From Mucilaginibacter sp. OK283 (GTDB lineage: Bacteria; Bacteroidota; Bacteroidia; Sphingobacteriales; Sphingobacteriaceae), in the NCBI RefSeq assembly GCF_900110415.1, contig NZ_FODR01000004.1, forward strand, positions 434,001 through 498,000: a stretch of DNA of 64,000 nucleotides. Direction: 5' to 3'. This document shows, in pieces, positions 41,394 to 51,735 of this stretch (position 1 is its first letter; each line of letters opens with the position of its first letter). The notes beneath the pieces were generated by a model, which was not told where the DNA came from, did not search any database, and saw only the letters and a list, made by a program, of their open reading frames with translations. The position numbers and the translations under genes are program-made.

Positions 41394-41411
41394 GCAAACG
41401 TTTGCGTGCCG
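41394..41411. promoter_or_regulatory. LacI-type operator in the lacI/DUF3472 intergenic region
   Basis: GCAAACGTTTGC (41394-41405) is a perfect 12-bp palindrome with a central CpG, the classical LacI-family form. It is extended by GTGCCG, giving a 17-base inverted match to 40265-40281. It lies between the divergent starts of lacI (41318) and the DUF3472 gene (41534). Confidence 0.75.
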
Positions 41412-41533
41412 TTTTTGGGTTTGTGTAATTTATTTTCACATGCTTAATCACTAATTTCAGCAAAACAAAATGTTTATTAAGAAGCCGGCACATTTATAAA
41501 AGGATACCATTTGGTATTTGCCGATAACATAAT

Positions 41534-42844
41534 ATGAAAAAAAATACAGCAAGCTGCCTTGTCTTTTTAATTGGTTCTTTTATAGCCGCTGTTTCGCTGG
41601 CCCAGGTTGCAAACCCCGACGTGCCCAATATAAGGCAGGTAATCCCTTTAGGAGGCAATGCCTGGGTAAACGCGCCCGATACCATTACTGATGAAGGCCT
41701 GATGAACTGGAAAGGCCCTAAATCAACCGCGAACATCTATTTCAGGGTTTCGGTTACGCAGGATATTAAAATATCGTTGCGGCTACGGGTGCCAAACGGC
41801 GAAAGTAAGATCCGGATAAAGGAAGGCGAAAATTATATATTTAAAAAGGTAAGCAACCGGGCTTTTGATACCATTGAGATGGGAACGATTCATTTAAGGC
41901 ATGCCGGTCATGTTAAAATTGAACTGAAGGGTATCAGTAAAACAGGCGCAGTGTATGCTGATGTAAGCGACCTGATCATCCAAACCAAACAGCCCGATGC
42001 CGATATTGCTTATGTAAAACAAGGCAGTTCGTTTCATTTCGGCAGGAGGGGACCATCGGTGCACCTTAGGTTTACAGTTCCCGATGATAAAAAAACAAAA
42101 GTGAAATGGTTTTACAACCAGATAATTGTTCCCAGGGGGCAGGACGTTGTCGGATCATATTTTATGGCAGATGGATTTGGCCAGGGATATTTTGGCATGC
42201 AGGTAAATTCGGCTGCCGAACGCCGGGTGTTGTTTTCTGTATGGAGTCCATTTAATACCGAAGACCCCAAAAGCATTCCCGATAGCATGCGCATTAAATT
42301 GATAAAAGGTGGCGCGGGCGTACACATTGGCGAATTTGGCAACGAAGGATCGGGCGGGCAAAGTTATATGCATTACCCATGGGAAGCCGGGAAAGCCTAT
42401 GCCTTTTTGTTAAGCGCCGAACCCGATCCTGCTAAAAATTCAACAACTTTTACGGCTTATTTTGAAGACGTTGCCGCCGGCAAATGGTTCCTGGTGGCCA
42501 GCTTTAACCGGCCGCAAAAAGCAACTTACCTAACCAGCCTCTATTCTTTTGTAGAGAATTTTGAGCCCGAAAACGGCGATAAAACCCGCAAAGCGCTGTT
42601 TACCAACCAATGGATAGGCGATAACAACAATAACTGGCTGCAACTTACCCATGCTGTATACACCGGTGATGCTACCGCCAAAGCAAATTACCGGAAAGAT
42701 TATGCCGGCGGAGTTGAAGGGGATAAATTTTACCTGCAAAACGGCGGTTTTTTTGACGGTTTCGTGAAACTGAACACGCCATTCACCAGGGCAGCGGCAG
42801 GTGTAAAACCTGTTATCGATATTAATAAATTACCTATTAAATAA
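41534..42844 (+). CDS. DUF5077/DUF3472 domain secreted protein
   Basis: 436 residues; signal peptide MKKNTASCLVFLIGSFIAAVSLAQ. Residues about 35-155 form a beta-rich domain (VIPLGGNAWVNAPDTITDEGLMNW) of the DUF5077 type. Residues about 165-430 are the DUF3472 domain (FHFGRRGPSVHLRFTVPDDKK, FNTEDPKSIPDSMRIKL, GGQSYMHYPWEAGKAYAF). These proteins sit in glycan-utilisation loci and probably bind carbohydrate; no enzyme activity is established. Starts a plus-strand group with the GH109-like and GH123-like genes, under the LacI palindrome. Confidence 0.85.
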   Translation: MKKNTASCLVFLIGSFIAAVSLAQVANPDVPNIRQVIPLGGNAWVNAPDTITDEGLMNWKGPKSTANIYFRVSVTQDIKISLRLRVPNGESKIRIKEGENYIFKKVSNRAFDTIEMGTIHLRHAGHVKIELKGISKTGAVYADVSDLIIQTKQPDADIAYVKQGSSFHFGRRGPSVHLRFTVPDDKKTKVKWFYNQIIVPRGQDVVGSYFMADGFGQGYFGMQVNSAAERRVLFSVWSPFNTEDPKSIPDSMRIKLIKGGAGVHIGEFGNEGSGGQSYMHYPWEAGKAYAFLLSAEPDPAKNSTTFTAYFEDVAAGKWFLVASFNRPQKATYLTSLYSFVENFEPENGDKTRKALFTNQWIGDNNNNWLQLTHAVYTGDATAKANYRKDYAGGVEGDKFYLQNGGFFDGFVKLNTPFTRAAAGVKPVIDINKLPIK

Positions 42845-42865
42845 AACTGATATATAACTTATAAA

Positions 42866-44218
42866 ATGGAAAGAAGAGAGTTTATAAAAACCGGCGCTAT
42901 TGCCGCAGCCGGCTTCAGCATATTGCCGTCTGGTAGTTTGTTTGCATCTGCACCGGCCAAAGTAAGGCTGGGTTACATTGGCGTTGGTGCCCGCGGCATG
43001 AGCCACATTGCCGAAGGTTTGCTGCGCGATGATGTAGAAGTAGTAGCCATTTGTGATACCCAGGAGCATTCACTGAAAATTTGCCGCGAATACATAGCCA
43101 AAAAGGGCCATGCCCCGGTAACGGAATACACAGGTGGCCTGGATGCCTACAAAAAACTTTTAGACCGTAAGGATATCGATGCAGTCATCATAGCCACACC
43201 TTGGCAGTTTCACCATCCGCAGGCTATTGATGCCATGAAGGCCGGCAAGTATGTGGGTTGTGAAGTTATTGCAGGCTTGACGGTAGACGAACACTGGGAT
43301 ATTGTGCATACCTCCGAAAAAACAGGAATGCCCTATATGACATTAGAGAATGTTTGTTACCGGCGGGATGTAATGGCTGCGCTAAATATGGCACGCCAGG
43401 ACCTTTTTGGCGAGATTATCCATTTGGAAGGCGGTTACCAGCACAATTTAAGGCCGGTATTGTTTAACGATGGTAAAGGGAGCTACGGTAACAGAGGCGT
43501 GGAATATGGTGCCAAAGCCTTAAGCGAAGCCCAATGGCGTACCCAGTTTAATATAGATGTGGATGGCGACATCTATCCAACCCATGGCGCAGGCCCTTGT
43601 ATGCATTACGCCAATATCAACGCGGGTAACCGGTTTACCAACCTGGTATCTTTTAGCTCAAAAGCACGCGGTTTGGGGGCTTACATCGAAGAATTGTCGC
43701 CCGGCCATCCCAACGCTAAGATAAATTATAAAAATGGCGACGTAACTACCACCATGATCAATTGCGCCAACGGCGAAACGGTATTGCTGAGCCACGATAC
43801 GCATTTGCCGCGCCCGTATTCATTGGGCTTCCGCGTACAGGGCACAAAGGGATTGTGGATGGATGTAAACAAAAGTGTTTATATCGACCATAAATCGAAA
43901 GAGGATGATTCCTGGGATCCGGCACAACAATGGTTTGATAAATACGATCACCCGTTGTGGAAAAAATACGAAAAAATGGCCGAAGGCGCCGGTCACGGCG
44001 GGATGGATTGGTTTGTATTTAACGCCTTTATCGAATCGGTAAAAAATAAACGCCAAACGCCTATTGATGTTTATGATTCAGTTACCATGAGTGTTATTAC
44101 GCCATTATCAACTAAATCCCTTAAAGAAGGCAATGCAAGCGTGGCCTTTCCTGATTTTACAAAAGGTAAATGGAAAGATAGGAAAAACAGTTTTGCCCTG
44201 GACGATAGCGGATTTTAG
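42866..44218 (+). CDS. Gfo/Idh/MocA oxidoreductase of the GH109 type, Tat-exported
   Basis: 450 residues. Twin-arginine-like signal MERREFIKTGAIAAAGFSILPSGS. NAD-binding fold (VRLGYIGVGARGMSHIAEGLL), DVEVVAICDTQEHSLK, then DIDAVIIATPWQFHHPQ. The C-terminal HGGMDWFVFNAFIESVKNKRQTPIDVYDSVTMSVITPLSTKSL matches the GH109 pattern, in which NAD+ is used for glycoside cleavage (alpha-N-acetylgalactosaminidase). Export with NAD is typical of Tat. The exact glycoside is not fixed by sequence alone. 21 bases after the DUF3472 gene. Confidence 0.88.
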   Translation: MERREFIKTGAIAAAGFSILPSGSLFASAPAKVRLGYIGVGARGMSHIAEGLLRDDVEVVAICDTQEHSLKICREYIAKKGHAPVTEYTGGLDAYKKLLDRKDIDAVIIATPWQFHHPQAIDAMKAGKYVGCEVIAGLTVDEHWDIVHTSEKTGMPYMTLENVCYRRDVMAALNMARQDLFGEIIHLEGGYQHNLRPVLFNDGKGSYGNRGVEYGAKALSEAQWRTQFNIDVDGDIYPTHGAGPCMHYANINAGNRFTNLVSFSSKARGLGAYIEELSPGHPNAKINYKNGDVTTTMINCANGETVLLSHDTHLPRPYSLGFRVQGTKGLWMDVNKSVYIDHKSKEDDSWDPAQQWFDKYDHPLWKKYEKMAEGAGHGGMDWFVFNAFIESVKNKRQTPIDVYDSVTMSVITPLSTKSLKEGNASVAFPDFTKGKWKDRKNSFALDDSGF

Positions 44219-44373
44219 GAATGTAAGAATGTTGTCGGTTTATTTCAGCACCCTAATTGCTAAGTGTACAGCCAGGTAATTACCGCTGTTGCGGGATGAA
44301 ACGGTGAGGATATGGTATCAATAATTTTACCATTTTTAGCCTTCAAAAGTTATAACATCCTCATAATAGATTT

Positions 44374-44449
44374 TAATTTTTGATAGCTTGCTTTGCGCAT
44401 TTGAGATTGTGCGTAATCAAATTTGCTCATAGCTGGCTATCAAAAATTA
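44374..44449. repeat. Perfect 14-bp inverted repeat in the leader of the GH123-like gene
   Basis: TAATTTTTGATAGC (44374-44387) and GCTATCAAAAATTA (44436-44449) are perfectly complementary around 48 bases. Inside, GCATTTGAGATT and AATCAAATTTGC form a further imperfect stem. The outer arm ends 15 bases before the start codon. It could be a structured mRNA leader or a regulator site. The rest of the 246-base spacer holds no gene. Confidence 0.6.
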
Positions 44450-44464
44450 TAAGTTCCAACTAAA

Positions 44465-47452
44465 ATGAAAAAACAATTTACTGCCATTATTTTACTGTTA
44501 GGCAGTTTTGCTGCTTCGGCACAAAAAATACCTTATACCAATTGCGAAAAATGCTGGCTGCCCGATTCATTAGGAAATCACCGGGTAGTATTGACCTTTA
44601 ACGGTACCGGCGATTTTGCTTCGGTAACCATCTCCTGGCGACGAAGGGACATTGATCCGGAACAGAAAAGGATTATCGTTGAGGATGCTAAAACGCACCA
44701 AAAAATAACCAATGTAAAAGCGGCGAAAATTGACAGGGAAAGCGGGAAGATCTTTTTTCAGCCCACATCGGGCAGAGGGACCTATTATGTTTATTATATG
44801 CCCTATAAAAATGAGGGCAGGTCCAATTATCCTAAGGGGGTATACTTAAAGCCCGATAATACGGCTTCTGACGCATGGTTAAAAAAGTTATCGTCGACAC
44901 GTGTTTTTGTTCCGGCCCAGGTAAAGGAATTTCAATCCATTGATGCATTTAATAGCTTTTACCCGATGGAAGTGATCGCCACCAAAGCAGAGACTGAGGC
45001 TTTGATTGGCAAAAATAAAAAAGAGGCCTTCCTGGTTTTTCCGGAAGACAGGTTGAACGCCATCCGTATGACCAAAGATTTGCCACAACGATGGATAGAA
45101 CTTGGGCCGCAAAACAAATATACAGGCGTAGCTGCCCGTGGCGAAAACTTTGCCTTTCAGTTGGGTGTTTACGCGTTGCAGAATATCGAAAATGTAAAGG
45201 TTACATTCAGTAGCCTTACTTCGGCGGCTGGCAAAACCATCCCTGCATCTGCGTTGTTTTGTATTAACACGGGCGGTACCACCTATGATGCTAAACCGCT
45301 AACTAAAACCGTAAATGTATCACAGGGCGATATTCAGGCTTTATGGTGCGGTGTTGATGTGCCCACCTCAGCTTTGCCTTCAACGTATACAGGAAAGGCA
45401 ACTATCCGGGTAGATGGGAAAGCTGCTAAAACGATTATTATATCCATAAAAGTAAACAGCAAAATATTAAAAGATGGCGGCGTAAATGAACCTTATAAAA
45501 TGACCCGCCTGGGTTGGCTAAACTCGACCATGGCGCAGGAAAATACAGTAATTGCACCGTATACGCCATTAACAGTAGATGGCAATACCATTACCCTGCT
45601 GGGCAGAAAAGTGGAGGTAAATAAAGATGGATTCCCCAAACAAATACAAACCTACTTTACGCCCGAAATGACCGAATATGCCGCCACACCTAATAACCTG
45701 CTTACCGAAGGCATTCACTTTCATTTTATAAACGCTGCCGGAAAAAAAATTAACCTGAAAAGCCAGGGCGTGCAATTCAGTAAAAAAGAAGCCGGTACGG
45801 TACAGTGGACGGCGGTAAGCGCCAATGATAGTTTGCAAATGGATGTATCCGCATCCTTGGAGTTTGACGGCTTTATGGCCTATACAGTAAAGGTGAAGGC
45901 CTTGCAGGATGTAAGTTTAAAGGAGATAAATATGCATATCCCCCTTAAAAAGGACTTTGCCAAATACATGATGGGCCTTGGCCAAAAGGGCGGCTATCGT
46001 CCCGAAAATTTTGAGTGGAAATGGGATGTGGCGCATAAAAACCAGGACGGTGCCTGGGTTGGCAACGTAAACGGTGGTTTGCAATATTCACTGCGCGATG
46101 AAAAATACGTTCGTCCGCTTAATACCAATTTCTACCTGCAAAAACCATTGATCCTGCCATCGTCATGGGGCAATGATAATAAAGGCGGTATAAAAATTGC
46201 CTTTGACGGCAAAGCGGTGCTGGTAAACAACTACAGCGGCGAACGGAATTTGAAAAAAGGAGAGGAGTTGTACTACAACTTTACCTTACTTATTACGCCG
46301 TTTCATACCATTAATACCGATTTTCAGTGGGCCACCAGGTTTTATCACGCTTACAAACCTATTGACACCATTAAGGCAGCAGGTGCAAGCTTAATAAACA
46401 TTCACCATGCTACAGCTATCAATCCAACTATCAACTACCCTTTTATCGCCTGGCATAAAATGAAGTCCTATGATGATTCGGCCCATACGGCTGGGTTAAA
46501 AGTGAAAATTTACAACACCATACGCGAACTGTCCAACCACGCTTATGAAACCTTCGTGCTCCGCAGCCTTGGGCACGAAATTTATTCGCCCGGCAGAGGC
46601 GGCGGCTTCAGCTGGCTGCAGGAACACGTTGGCGACGATTACATTGCCGCCTGGTTTGTTCCCGAAATTAAGGATGCGGCCATTATTAACAGCGGTATGA
46701 ACCGCTGGCATAATTACTATGTGGAAGGCATGAACTGGCTTACCAAAAACGCAGGCATCGATGGTATTTATTTAGACGATGTGGCCTTTGACCGTGTAAC
46801 CATGAAACGTGTTAAACGCGTACTTACAAAAGACGGGCACCCCGGTATTATTGATCTCCACTCGGCCAATCAATACAATAAAAGTGATGGGTTTAATAAC
46901 AGCGCCAACCTGTATATGGAGCATTTTCCATACCTGAACCGTCTGTGGTTTGGCGAGTATTTTGACTACGAAAAGAACGACCCCGATTTTTTCCTGGCTG
47001 AGGTGAGCGGTATTCCGTTTGGCCTAATGGGCGAAATGTTACAAAGCGGCGGTAATAAATGGCGGGGCATGGTTTACGGGATGACTAACCGCATGCCCTG
47101 GAGCGATGGCGCCGACCCGCGCCCGATATGGAAAGCCTGGGATAACTTTGGTATGAAGGGTACAAAAATGATTGGCTACTGGGTTGATGATAACCCGGTA
47201 AAAACTGATAAAGCCAGGGTATTGGCAACTGTTTACCAGAAGGCAAGAGCTGTTATGGTTTCGATAGCGAGTTGGGAAGATACCGATACTGATTTTAAAC
47301 TGGCTATCGATTGGAAGAAACTGGGCATCGATCCTGCAAAAGCGACCATCACAGCGCCGGAGATTAAAAGCTTTCAGCCGGCTAAAACGTTTGGTTTGGA
47401 TGATAGGATTCCGGTTGAAAAAGGAAAAGGCTGGTTGCTGATCATCAAATAA
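44465..47452 (+). CDS. Large secreted GH123-like (DUF6067-type) glycosidase candidate
   Basis: 995 residues with signal peptide MKKQFTAIILLLGSFAASAQ. The N-terminal 400 residues are beta-rich (SVTISWRRRDIDPEQKRIIVEDAKT, RWIELGPQNKYTGVAARGENFAFQLGVYAL). The middle part carries LGWLNSTMAQENTVIAPYTPLTV, and the final 350 residues look like a barrel: GIDGIYLDDVAFDRVTMKRVKRV (D-D pair) and NLYMEHFPYLNRLWFGEYFDYE. This matches my memory of GH123-related proteins (beta-N-acetylgalactosaminidases); family membership is inferred, not proved. Fits the GalNAc/GlcNAc theme of the cluster. Confidence 0.7.
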   Translation: MKKQFTAIILLLGSFAASAQKIPYTNCEKCWLPDSLGNHRVVLTFNGTGDFASVTISWRRRDIDPEQKRIIVEDAKTHQKITNVKAAKIDRESGKIFFQPTSGRGTYYVYYMPYKNEGRSNYPKGVYLKPDNTASDAWLKKLSSTRVFVPAQVKEFQSIDAFNSFYPMEVIATKAETEALIGKNKKEAFLVFPEDRLNAIRMTKDLPQRWIELGPQNKYTGVAARGENFAFQLGVYALQNIENVKVTFSSLTSAAGKTIPASALFCINTGGTTYDAKPLTKTVNVSQGDIQALWCGVDVPTSALPSTYTGKATIRVDGKAAKTIIISIKVNSKILKDGGVNEPYKMTRLGWLNSTMAQENTVIAPYTPLTVDGNTITLLGRKVEVNKDGFPKQIQTYFTPEMTEYAATPNNLLTEGIHFHFINAAGKKINLKSQGVQFSKKEAGTVQWTAVSANDSLQMDVSASLEFDGFMAYTVKVKALQDVSLKEINMHIPLKKDFAKYMMGLGQKGGYRPENFEWKWDVAHKNQDGAWVGNVNGGLQYSLRDEKYVRPLNTNFYLQKPLILPSSWGNDNKGGIKIAFDGKAVLVNNYSGERNLKKGEELYYNFTLLITPFHTINTDFQWATRFYHAYKPIDTIKAAGASLINIHHATAINPTINYPFIAWHKMKSYDDSAHTAGLKVKIYNTIRELSNHAYETFVLRSLGHEIYSPGRGGGFSWLQEHVGDDYIAAWFVPEIKDAAIINSGMNRWHNYYVEGMNWLTKNAGIDGIYLDDVAFDRVTMKRVKRVLTKDGHPGIIDLHSANQYNKSDGFNNSANLYMEHFPYLNRLWFGEYFDYEKNDPDFFLAEVSGIPFGLMGEMLQSGGNKWRGMVYGMTNRMPWSDGADPRPIWKAWDNFGMKGTKMIGYWVDDNPVKTDKARVLATVYQKARAVMVSIASWEDTDTDFKLAIDWKKLGIDPAKATITAPEIKSFQPAKTFGLDDRIPVEKGKGWLLIIK

Positions 47453-47627
47453 AAAACAGGCCGATAAAAAACAACGATTGCCACTGGTATGCAAATGTAT
47501 ACCGATGGCAATCGTTACCATTGAGGAAGTACGAGTTGATGTTTATGCTGAAGTTGCAAGTAAGAATAGAGTAAATCTCGTGATGGAGTCGATTTAATCT
47601 AAAAAACCAATCAAATCAACCACTTAC

Positions 47628-50243
47628 TTATCCAATCACTTCACCAACCTTGGGCGTGTTCAGGAATACAAAGTTGTTATCAAACATATCTACCTTAATG
47701 GTGCTGTCTTTATCTACTGTGCCGGCCAGGATCTGTTTAGATAGTTCGTTCAGGATCTTTTTCTGGATGACACGTTTTAACGGACGGGCACCAAATTGCG
47801 GATCGTAACCTAACTGGGCCAGCCAGTCCAATGCTTCTTCGCTTGCTTCCATCGTGATGCCCATTTCGGCCAGGGTGTGTTGTACCTGGGCAAACTGTAG
47901 TTTTACAATGTCCTGTATCTCGTTGCGGCTTAGCGGTGTAAACATAATGATCTCATCTATCCTGTTCAAAAACTCGGGGCGGATGGTTGCCCTTAACAGG
48001 TTAAACAGTTCATTTTTGGTTTTGGCTATCAGCTCATCGCGGTTACTATCTTCCAAAGCCTGGAAGTTTTCCTGGATGATGTTTGAGCCAATATTGCTGG
48101 TCATGATGATGATGGTATTTTTAAAGTTTACCACCCGGCCTTTATTATCGGTTAAGCGGCCATCATCCAATACCTGCAGCAAAATGTTAAATACATCAGG
48201 GTGCGCTTTTTCAATCTCATCTAATAGTACCACACTATACGGTTTCCTGCGCACAGCTTCAGTTAACTGGCCGCCTTCATCATAACCCACATAGCCCGGA
48301 GGCGCTCCTATAAGCCTTGAAACAGCATGGCGTTCCTGGTATTCGCTCATATCTATACGCACCAGGGCGCCTTCGTCATTAAACAGGTATTCGGCCAGGG
48401 CTTTGGCCAGTTCGGTTTTACCCACACCTGTTGTGCCTAAAAATATGAATGACCCTATTGGTTTGCGCTTATCCTGTAAACCGGCGCGGCTGCGGCGTAT
48501 AGCATCACTTATCGCCTCTATCGCTTCCTCCTGCCCGGCAACACGCTTGTGCAGCTCGCCTTCCAGGTTTAACAGTTTTTCTCTTTCGCTTTGTATCATT
48601 TTACTCACCGGGATGCCTGTCCAGCGGGCTACCACGCCTGCAATATCATCGGCGGTAACTTCCTCTTTCAGCATGCGGCTATCGCTTTGGTTTTCCAAAA
48701 GGGCGGCTTTCAGTTTTTCAACCTCGGCCTGGGCTTGTACAATGGTACCGTACCGTAATTCGGCTACTTTACCGTAATCGCCGGCACGTTCGGCCTGTTC
48801 GGCTTCCAGTTTATAATTTTCAATCAGCTCAACCTTGGTATTTATGCCGTCGACCAAATCTTTTTCTCCCTGCCATTTGGCGCGGAGCGAATCGCGCTCG
48901 GCCGACAGGTTGGCAATTTCCTCGCTCAGGTCGGTTACCTTACGGTCGTCACGTTCGCGTTTAATAGCCTCGCGCTCAATTTCCAGTTGCATAATGCGGC
49001 GTTCCAGCTCGTCAACCACTTCCGGTACCGAATCCATTTCCAGGCGTAGTTTTGATGCGGCTTCATCCATCAAATCGATAGCTTTATCCGGTAAAAACCT
49101 GTCGGCTATGTACCGCTGCGACATTTCTACCGCGGCAATAATGGCTTCGTCTTTAATCCGCACCTTATGATGAGTTTCGTAACGTTCTTTTAAACCACGT
49201 AATATCGATATGGCATCGGCGGCATCCGGTTCTTCAACCATTACCTTCTGAAAACGGCGTTCAAGCGCTTTATCTTTTTCTAAATATTTTTGGTATTCGT
49301 TAAGGGTAGTCGCGCCTATCGACCGTAATTCGCCACGGGCCAGGGCTGGTTTTAAAATGTTGGCAGCATCCATAGCGCCTTCGCCACCACCTGCGCCAAC
49401 CAGCGTATGTATCTCATCTATAAATAAAATGATCTCGCCATCGCTTTGCGTAACTTCTTTTATAACAGCTTTTAAGCGTTCTTCAAACTCACCCTTATAT
49501 TTGGCGCCTGCAATTAATGCGCCCATATCTAACGAGTAAACTGTTTTTGTTTTCAGGCTTTCGGGTACATCGCCTTTGATTATCCTGAAAGCAATACCTT
49601 CGGCAATGGCAGTTTTACCAACGCCCGGCTCGCCAACCAATATCGGGTTGTTTTTGGTACGGCGGGATAGGATTTGGATAACACGCCTAATCTCGTCGTC
49701 GCGGCCAATAACAGGGTCAAGCTTGCCGCTTTCGGCATACTCGTTCAGGTTACGGGCATATTTATTGAGGGCATTGTAGGTTGCTTCAGCATTTTGGTCG
49801 GTTACTTTGCTATCGCCGCGTAAAGCGATAATGGCTTTTTTAAGATCCTTTTCATTTACACCAAAATCTTTAAGCGCGCCGCTTACTTTGCCACCGGCTG
49901 CCAGCAGCCCCAACAGGATATGCTCAACCGATACAAACTCATCTTTAAATTCTTTTAAGTATCCTTGCGCTTTTTGCAGTGCCGAGTTACTATCTGATGA
50001 TAAGTAAACGTTGCTGCCGCTAACCTTCGGAAACGATGCTATCTGGGTATCCAGCACCTCGTTCAGCCGGTTAAGGTTAACATTAAGCTTTTTTAGTAAA
50101 TAGGATATGACATTTTCATCAACCAGCAGTAACCCTTTTAACAGGTGCGCCGGCTCAATTGCCTGCTGCTGATTACCGGTAGCAATTTCAGAAGCTTTTT
50201 GTACAGCTTCCTGTGCTTTTATTGTAAAGTTGTTAAAATTCAT
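47628..50243 (-). CDS. clpB: ATP-dependent chaperone ClpB
   Basis: 871 residues, standard. N-terminal Clp_N repeats ([21 protein letters not shown]), NBD1 with [13 protein letters not shown] (about 203-215) and [11 protein letters not shown]. The coiled-coil middle domain that marks ClpB covers about 400-525, and NBD2 has [19 protein letters not shown] and [20 protein letters not shown]. Rescues aggregated proteins together with DnaK. Stress-induced in relatives; no CIRCE element or similar is visible upstream. Confidence 0.97.
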   Translation of the reverse strand: MNFNNFTIKAQEAVQKASEIATGNQQQAIEPAHLLKGLLLVDENVISYLLKKLNVNLNRLNEVLDTQIASFPKVSGSNVYLSSDSNSALQKAQGYLKEFKDEFVSVEHILLGLLAAGGKVSGALKDFGVNEKDLKKAIIALRGDSKVTDQNAEATYNALNKYARNLNEYAESGKLDPVIGRDDEIRRVIQILSRRTKNNPILVGEPGVGKTAIAEGIAFRIIKGDVPESLKTKTVYSLDMGALIAGAKYKGEFEERLKAVIKEVTQSDGEIILFIDEIHTLVGAGGGEGAMDAANILKPALARGELRSIGATTLNEYQKYLEKDKALERRFQKVMVEEPDAADAISILRGLKERYETHHKVRIKDEAIIAAVEMSQRYIADRFLPDKAIDLMDEAASKLRLEMDSVPEVVDELERRIMQLEIEREAIKRERDDRKVTDLSEEIANLSAERDSLRAKWQGEKDLVDGINTKVELIENYKLEAEQAERAGDYGKVAELRYGTIVQAQAEVEKLKAALLENQSDSRMLKEEVTADDIAGVVARWTGIPVSKMIQSEREKLLNLEGELHKRVAGQEEAIEAISDAIRRSRAGLQDKRKPIGSFIFLGTTGVGKTELAKALAEYLFNDEGALVRIDMSEYQERHAVSRLIGAPPGYVGYDEGGQLTEAVRRKPYSVVLLDEIEKAHPDVFNILLQVLDDGRLTDNKGRVVNFKNTIIIMTSNIGSNIIQENFQALEDSNRDELIAKTKNELFNLLRATIRPEFLNRIDEIIMFTPLSRNEIQDIVKLQFAQVQHTLAEMGITMEASEEALDWLAQLGYDPQFGARPLKRVIQKKILNELSKQILAGTVDKDSTIKVDMFDNNFVFLNTPKVGEVIG

Positions 50244-50400
50244 AGTGATTTAGTGTTATGAGTTGTATTAGTCAAATCCCTTGCCAGTTAGCTAAACATG
50301 ATAAAAAGTCACGTAAAAAATATTTTAAACGTCATTTTGTCGTTACCTGAAATAGTTGTAACATTTTTAATACTTTTATCCGTTTGGTAAATATCAACTC

Positions 50401-51735
50401 ATGTTGAACACGCGCTTTTTTTTCAATAGCCTGCCTGTTAAGTACAGATCATTGTACAAAGATTTTTACACGTACCAGAATTTGATTGCTGTACGGGCAG
50501 CCAGTATCATATTTTTATTGTTGAATATCATTATAAGGGTGCTGTATGTTGTTTTCCCGGCAAGCCTTACCAAGGCGCAAAACTTTCCCGAATTTAACAC
50601 AAGTAACTGGGTGTTCCTGGTAATAACCCCCTTTTTCCTGATAGCTGCCAACCTGCTGATAATGGAATATAAAAGGCAAAAAAAAAGCACCCAGCTTATG
50701 GCGTTTACGGTATTTTTATTTTCGTTGTACATTATTACCTGTGGCATGTATTCCAGCTTTATAGCCACGTCCGATCCAAGTAATTCGCTTACACTTTACC
50801 TGATAGCATTATGCCTGATAAGCGCGACAGTAGTATTTGAGTATTACGAATCGATTATCCTTATTATAGGCGTAGAGTTGTTTTTTACTGCTTTGTTGCT
50901 TTATAGCCAAACATCGCCGACGCAAATGGTTTATAATCAGTTAATTTCAGTGGTTTTATTGTCTGCTTTTTATTTAACCTCCCGGTACTTTTTTACTTAC
51001 AAAGCCAATAGTTACCAGCAGGTTTTACAAATAAGTGAAAAAAATGAACTGATAGAAGGGGCCAATGTATTTAAAAACCAGGTGCTGGGTATGGTAGCTC
51101 ATGATTTGCGCAACCCTATTGCCTCGGTTGAATCGATAGCGATGATGATGGAACTTGATGAGGTGACAGAGGATACGCAGGATAATTTAAATATGATTAA
51201 GGAGTCGTGTGCCAAAGCCCGGTCGATCATTGACGACCTGCTGGATGCCGCCCGCAATGAAAACGGGAGACCTATTGAAACCGAAAGAACAGAATTAAAT
51301 CAGTTGCTTAAAACCGCCGTAGATTCCTGGCGGACCCAGGGGAGACTGAACGTTGATGTTATTTTTATCAGCAGTGTAAACCCCGCTTATGCACTGATTA
51401 ATAAAGAAAGGTTTTCCCGCGTGATTGACAACCTGGTGAGTAATGCCGTGAAATTTTCAAAGGATAACAGCCGTGTTGACGTGCGGTTAAGCCAGGTTAA
51501 TAAGGATGTGATTATTGAGGTTCAGGATTATGGCATGGGGATTCCTGAGGCTATGCTGCCCGAAATATTCAACCGCTTTACCAAGGCCGGCCGCACCGGC
51601 GTGCGTGGCGAAAAATCAACAGGTTTGGGGCTCAGTATTGTACGCCAGATAGTTGAAAGCCATAAGGGTACTATCCACGTGGAAAGTACAGAAGGCAAAG
51701 GGTCTGTTTTTGTAGTGAAATTGCCGGTTAGTTAG
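50401..51735 (+). CDS. Membrane sensor histidine kinase (orphan)
   Basis: 444 residues. About six membrane helices in residues 30-205 without a large sensor loop. HisKA with H234 (VLGMVAHDLRNPIASVES), then HATPase with NLVSNAVKFS (N box), DYGMGIPE (G1) and STGLGLSIVRQIVESHKG (G2). The intact boxes suggest activity. No response regulator lies next to it, so its partner is elsewhere. Divergent from clpB. Confidence 0.92.
   Translation: MLNTRFFFNSLPVKYRSLYKDFYTYQNLIAVRAASIIFLLLNIIIRVLYVVFPASLTKAQNFPEFNTSNWVFLVITPFFLIAANLLIMEYKRQKKSTQLMAFTVFLFSLYIITCGMYSSFIATSDPSNSLTLYLIALCLISATVVFEYYESIILIIGVELFFTALLLYSQTSPTQMVYNQLISVVLLSAFYLTSRYFFTYKANSYQQVLQISEKNELIEGANVFKNQVLGMVAHDLRNPIASVESIAMMMELDEVTEDTQDNLNMIKESCAKARSIIDDLLDAARNENGRPIETERTELNQLLKTAVDSWRTQGRLNVDVIFISSVNPAYALINKERFSRVIDNLVSNAVKFSKDNSRVDVRLSQVNKDVIIEVQDYGMGIPEAMLPEIFNRFTKAGRTGVRGEKSTGLGLSIVRQIVESHKGTIHVESTEGKGSVFVVKLPVS

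Noticed and set aside
48835..49170. Plus-strand ORFs over clpB
   Set aside because: Ser-rich antisense frames of a conserved gene.
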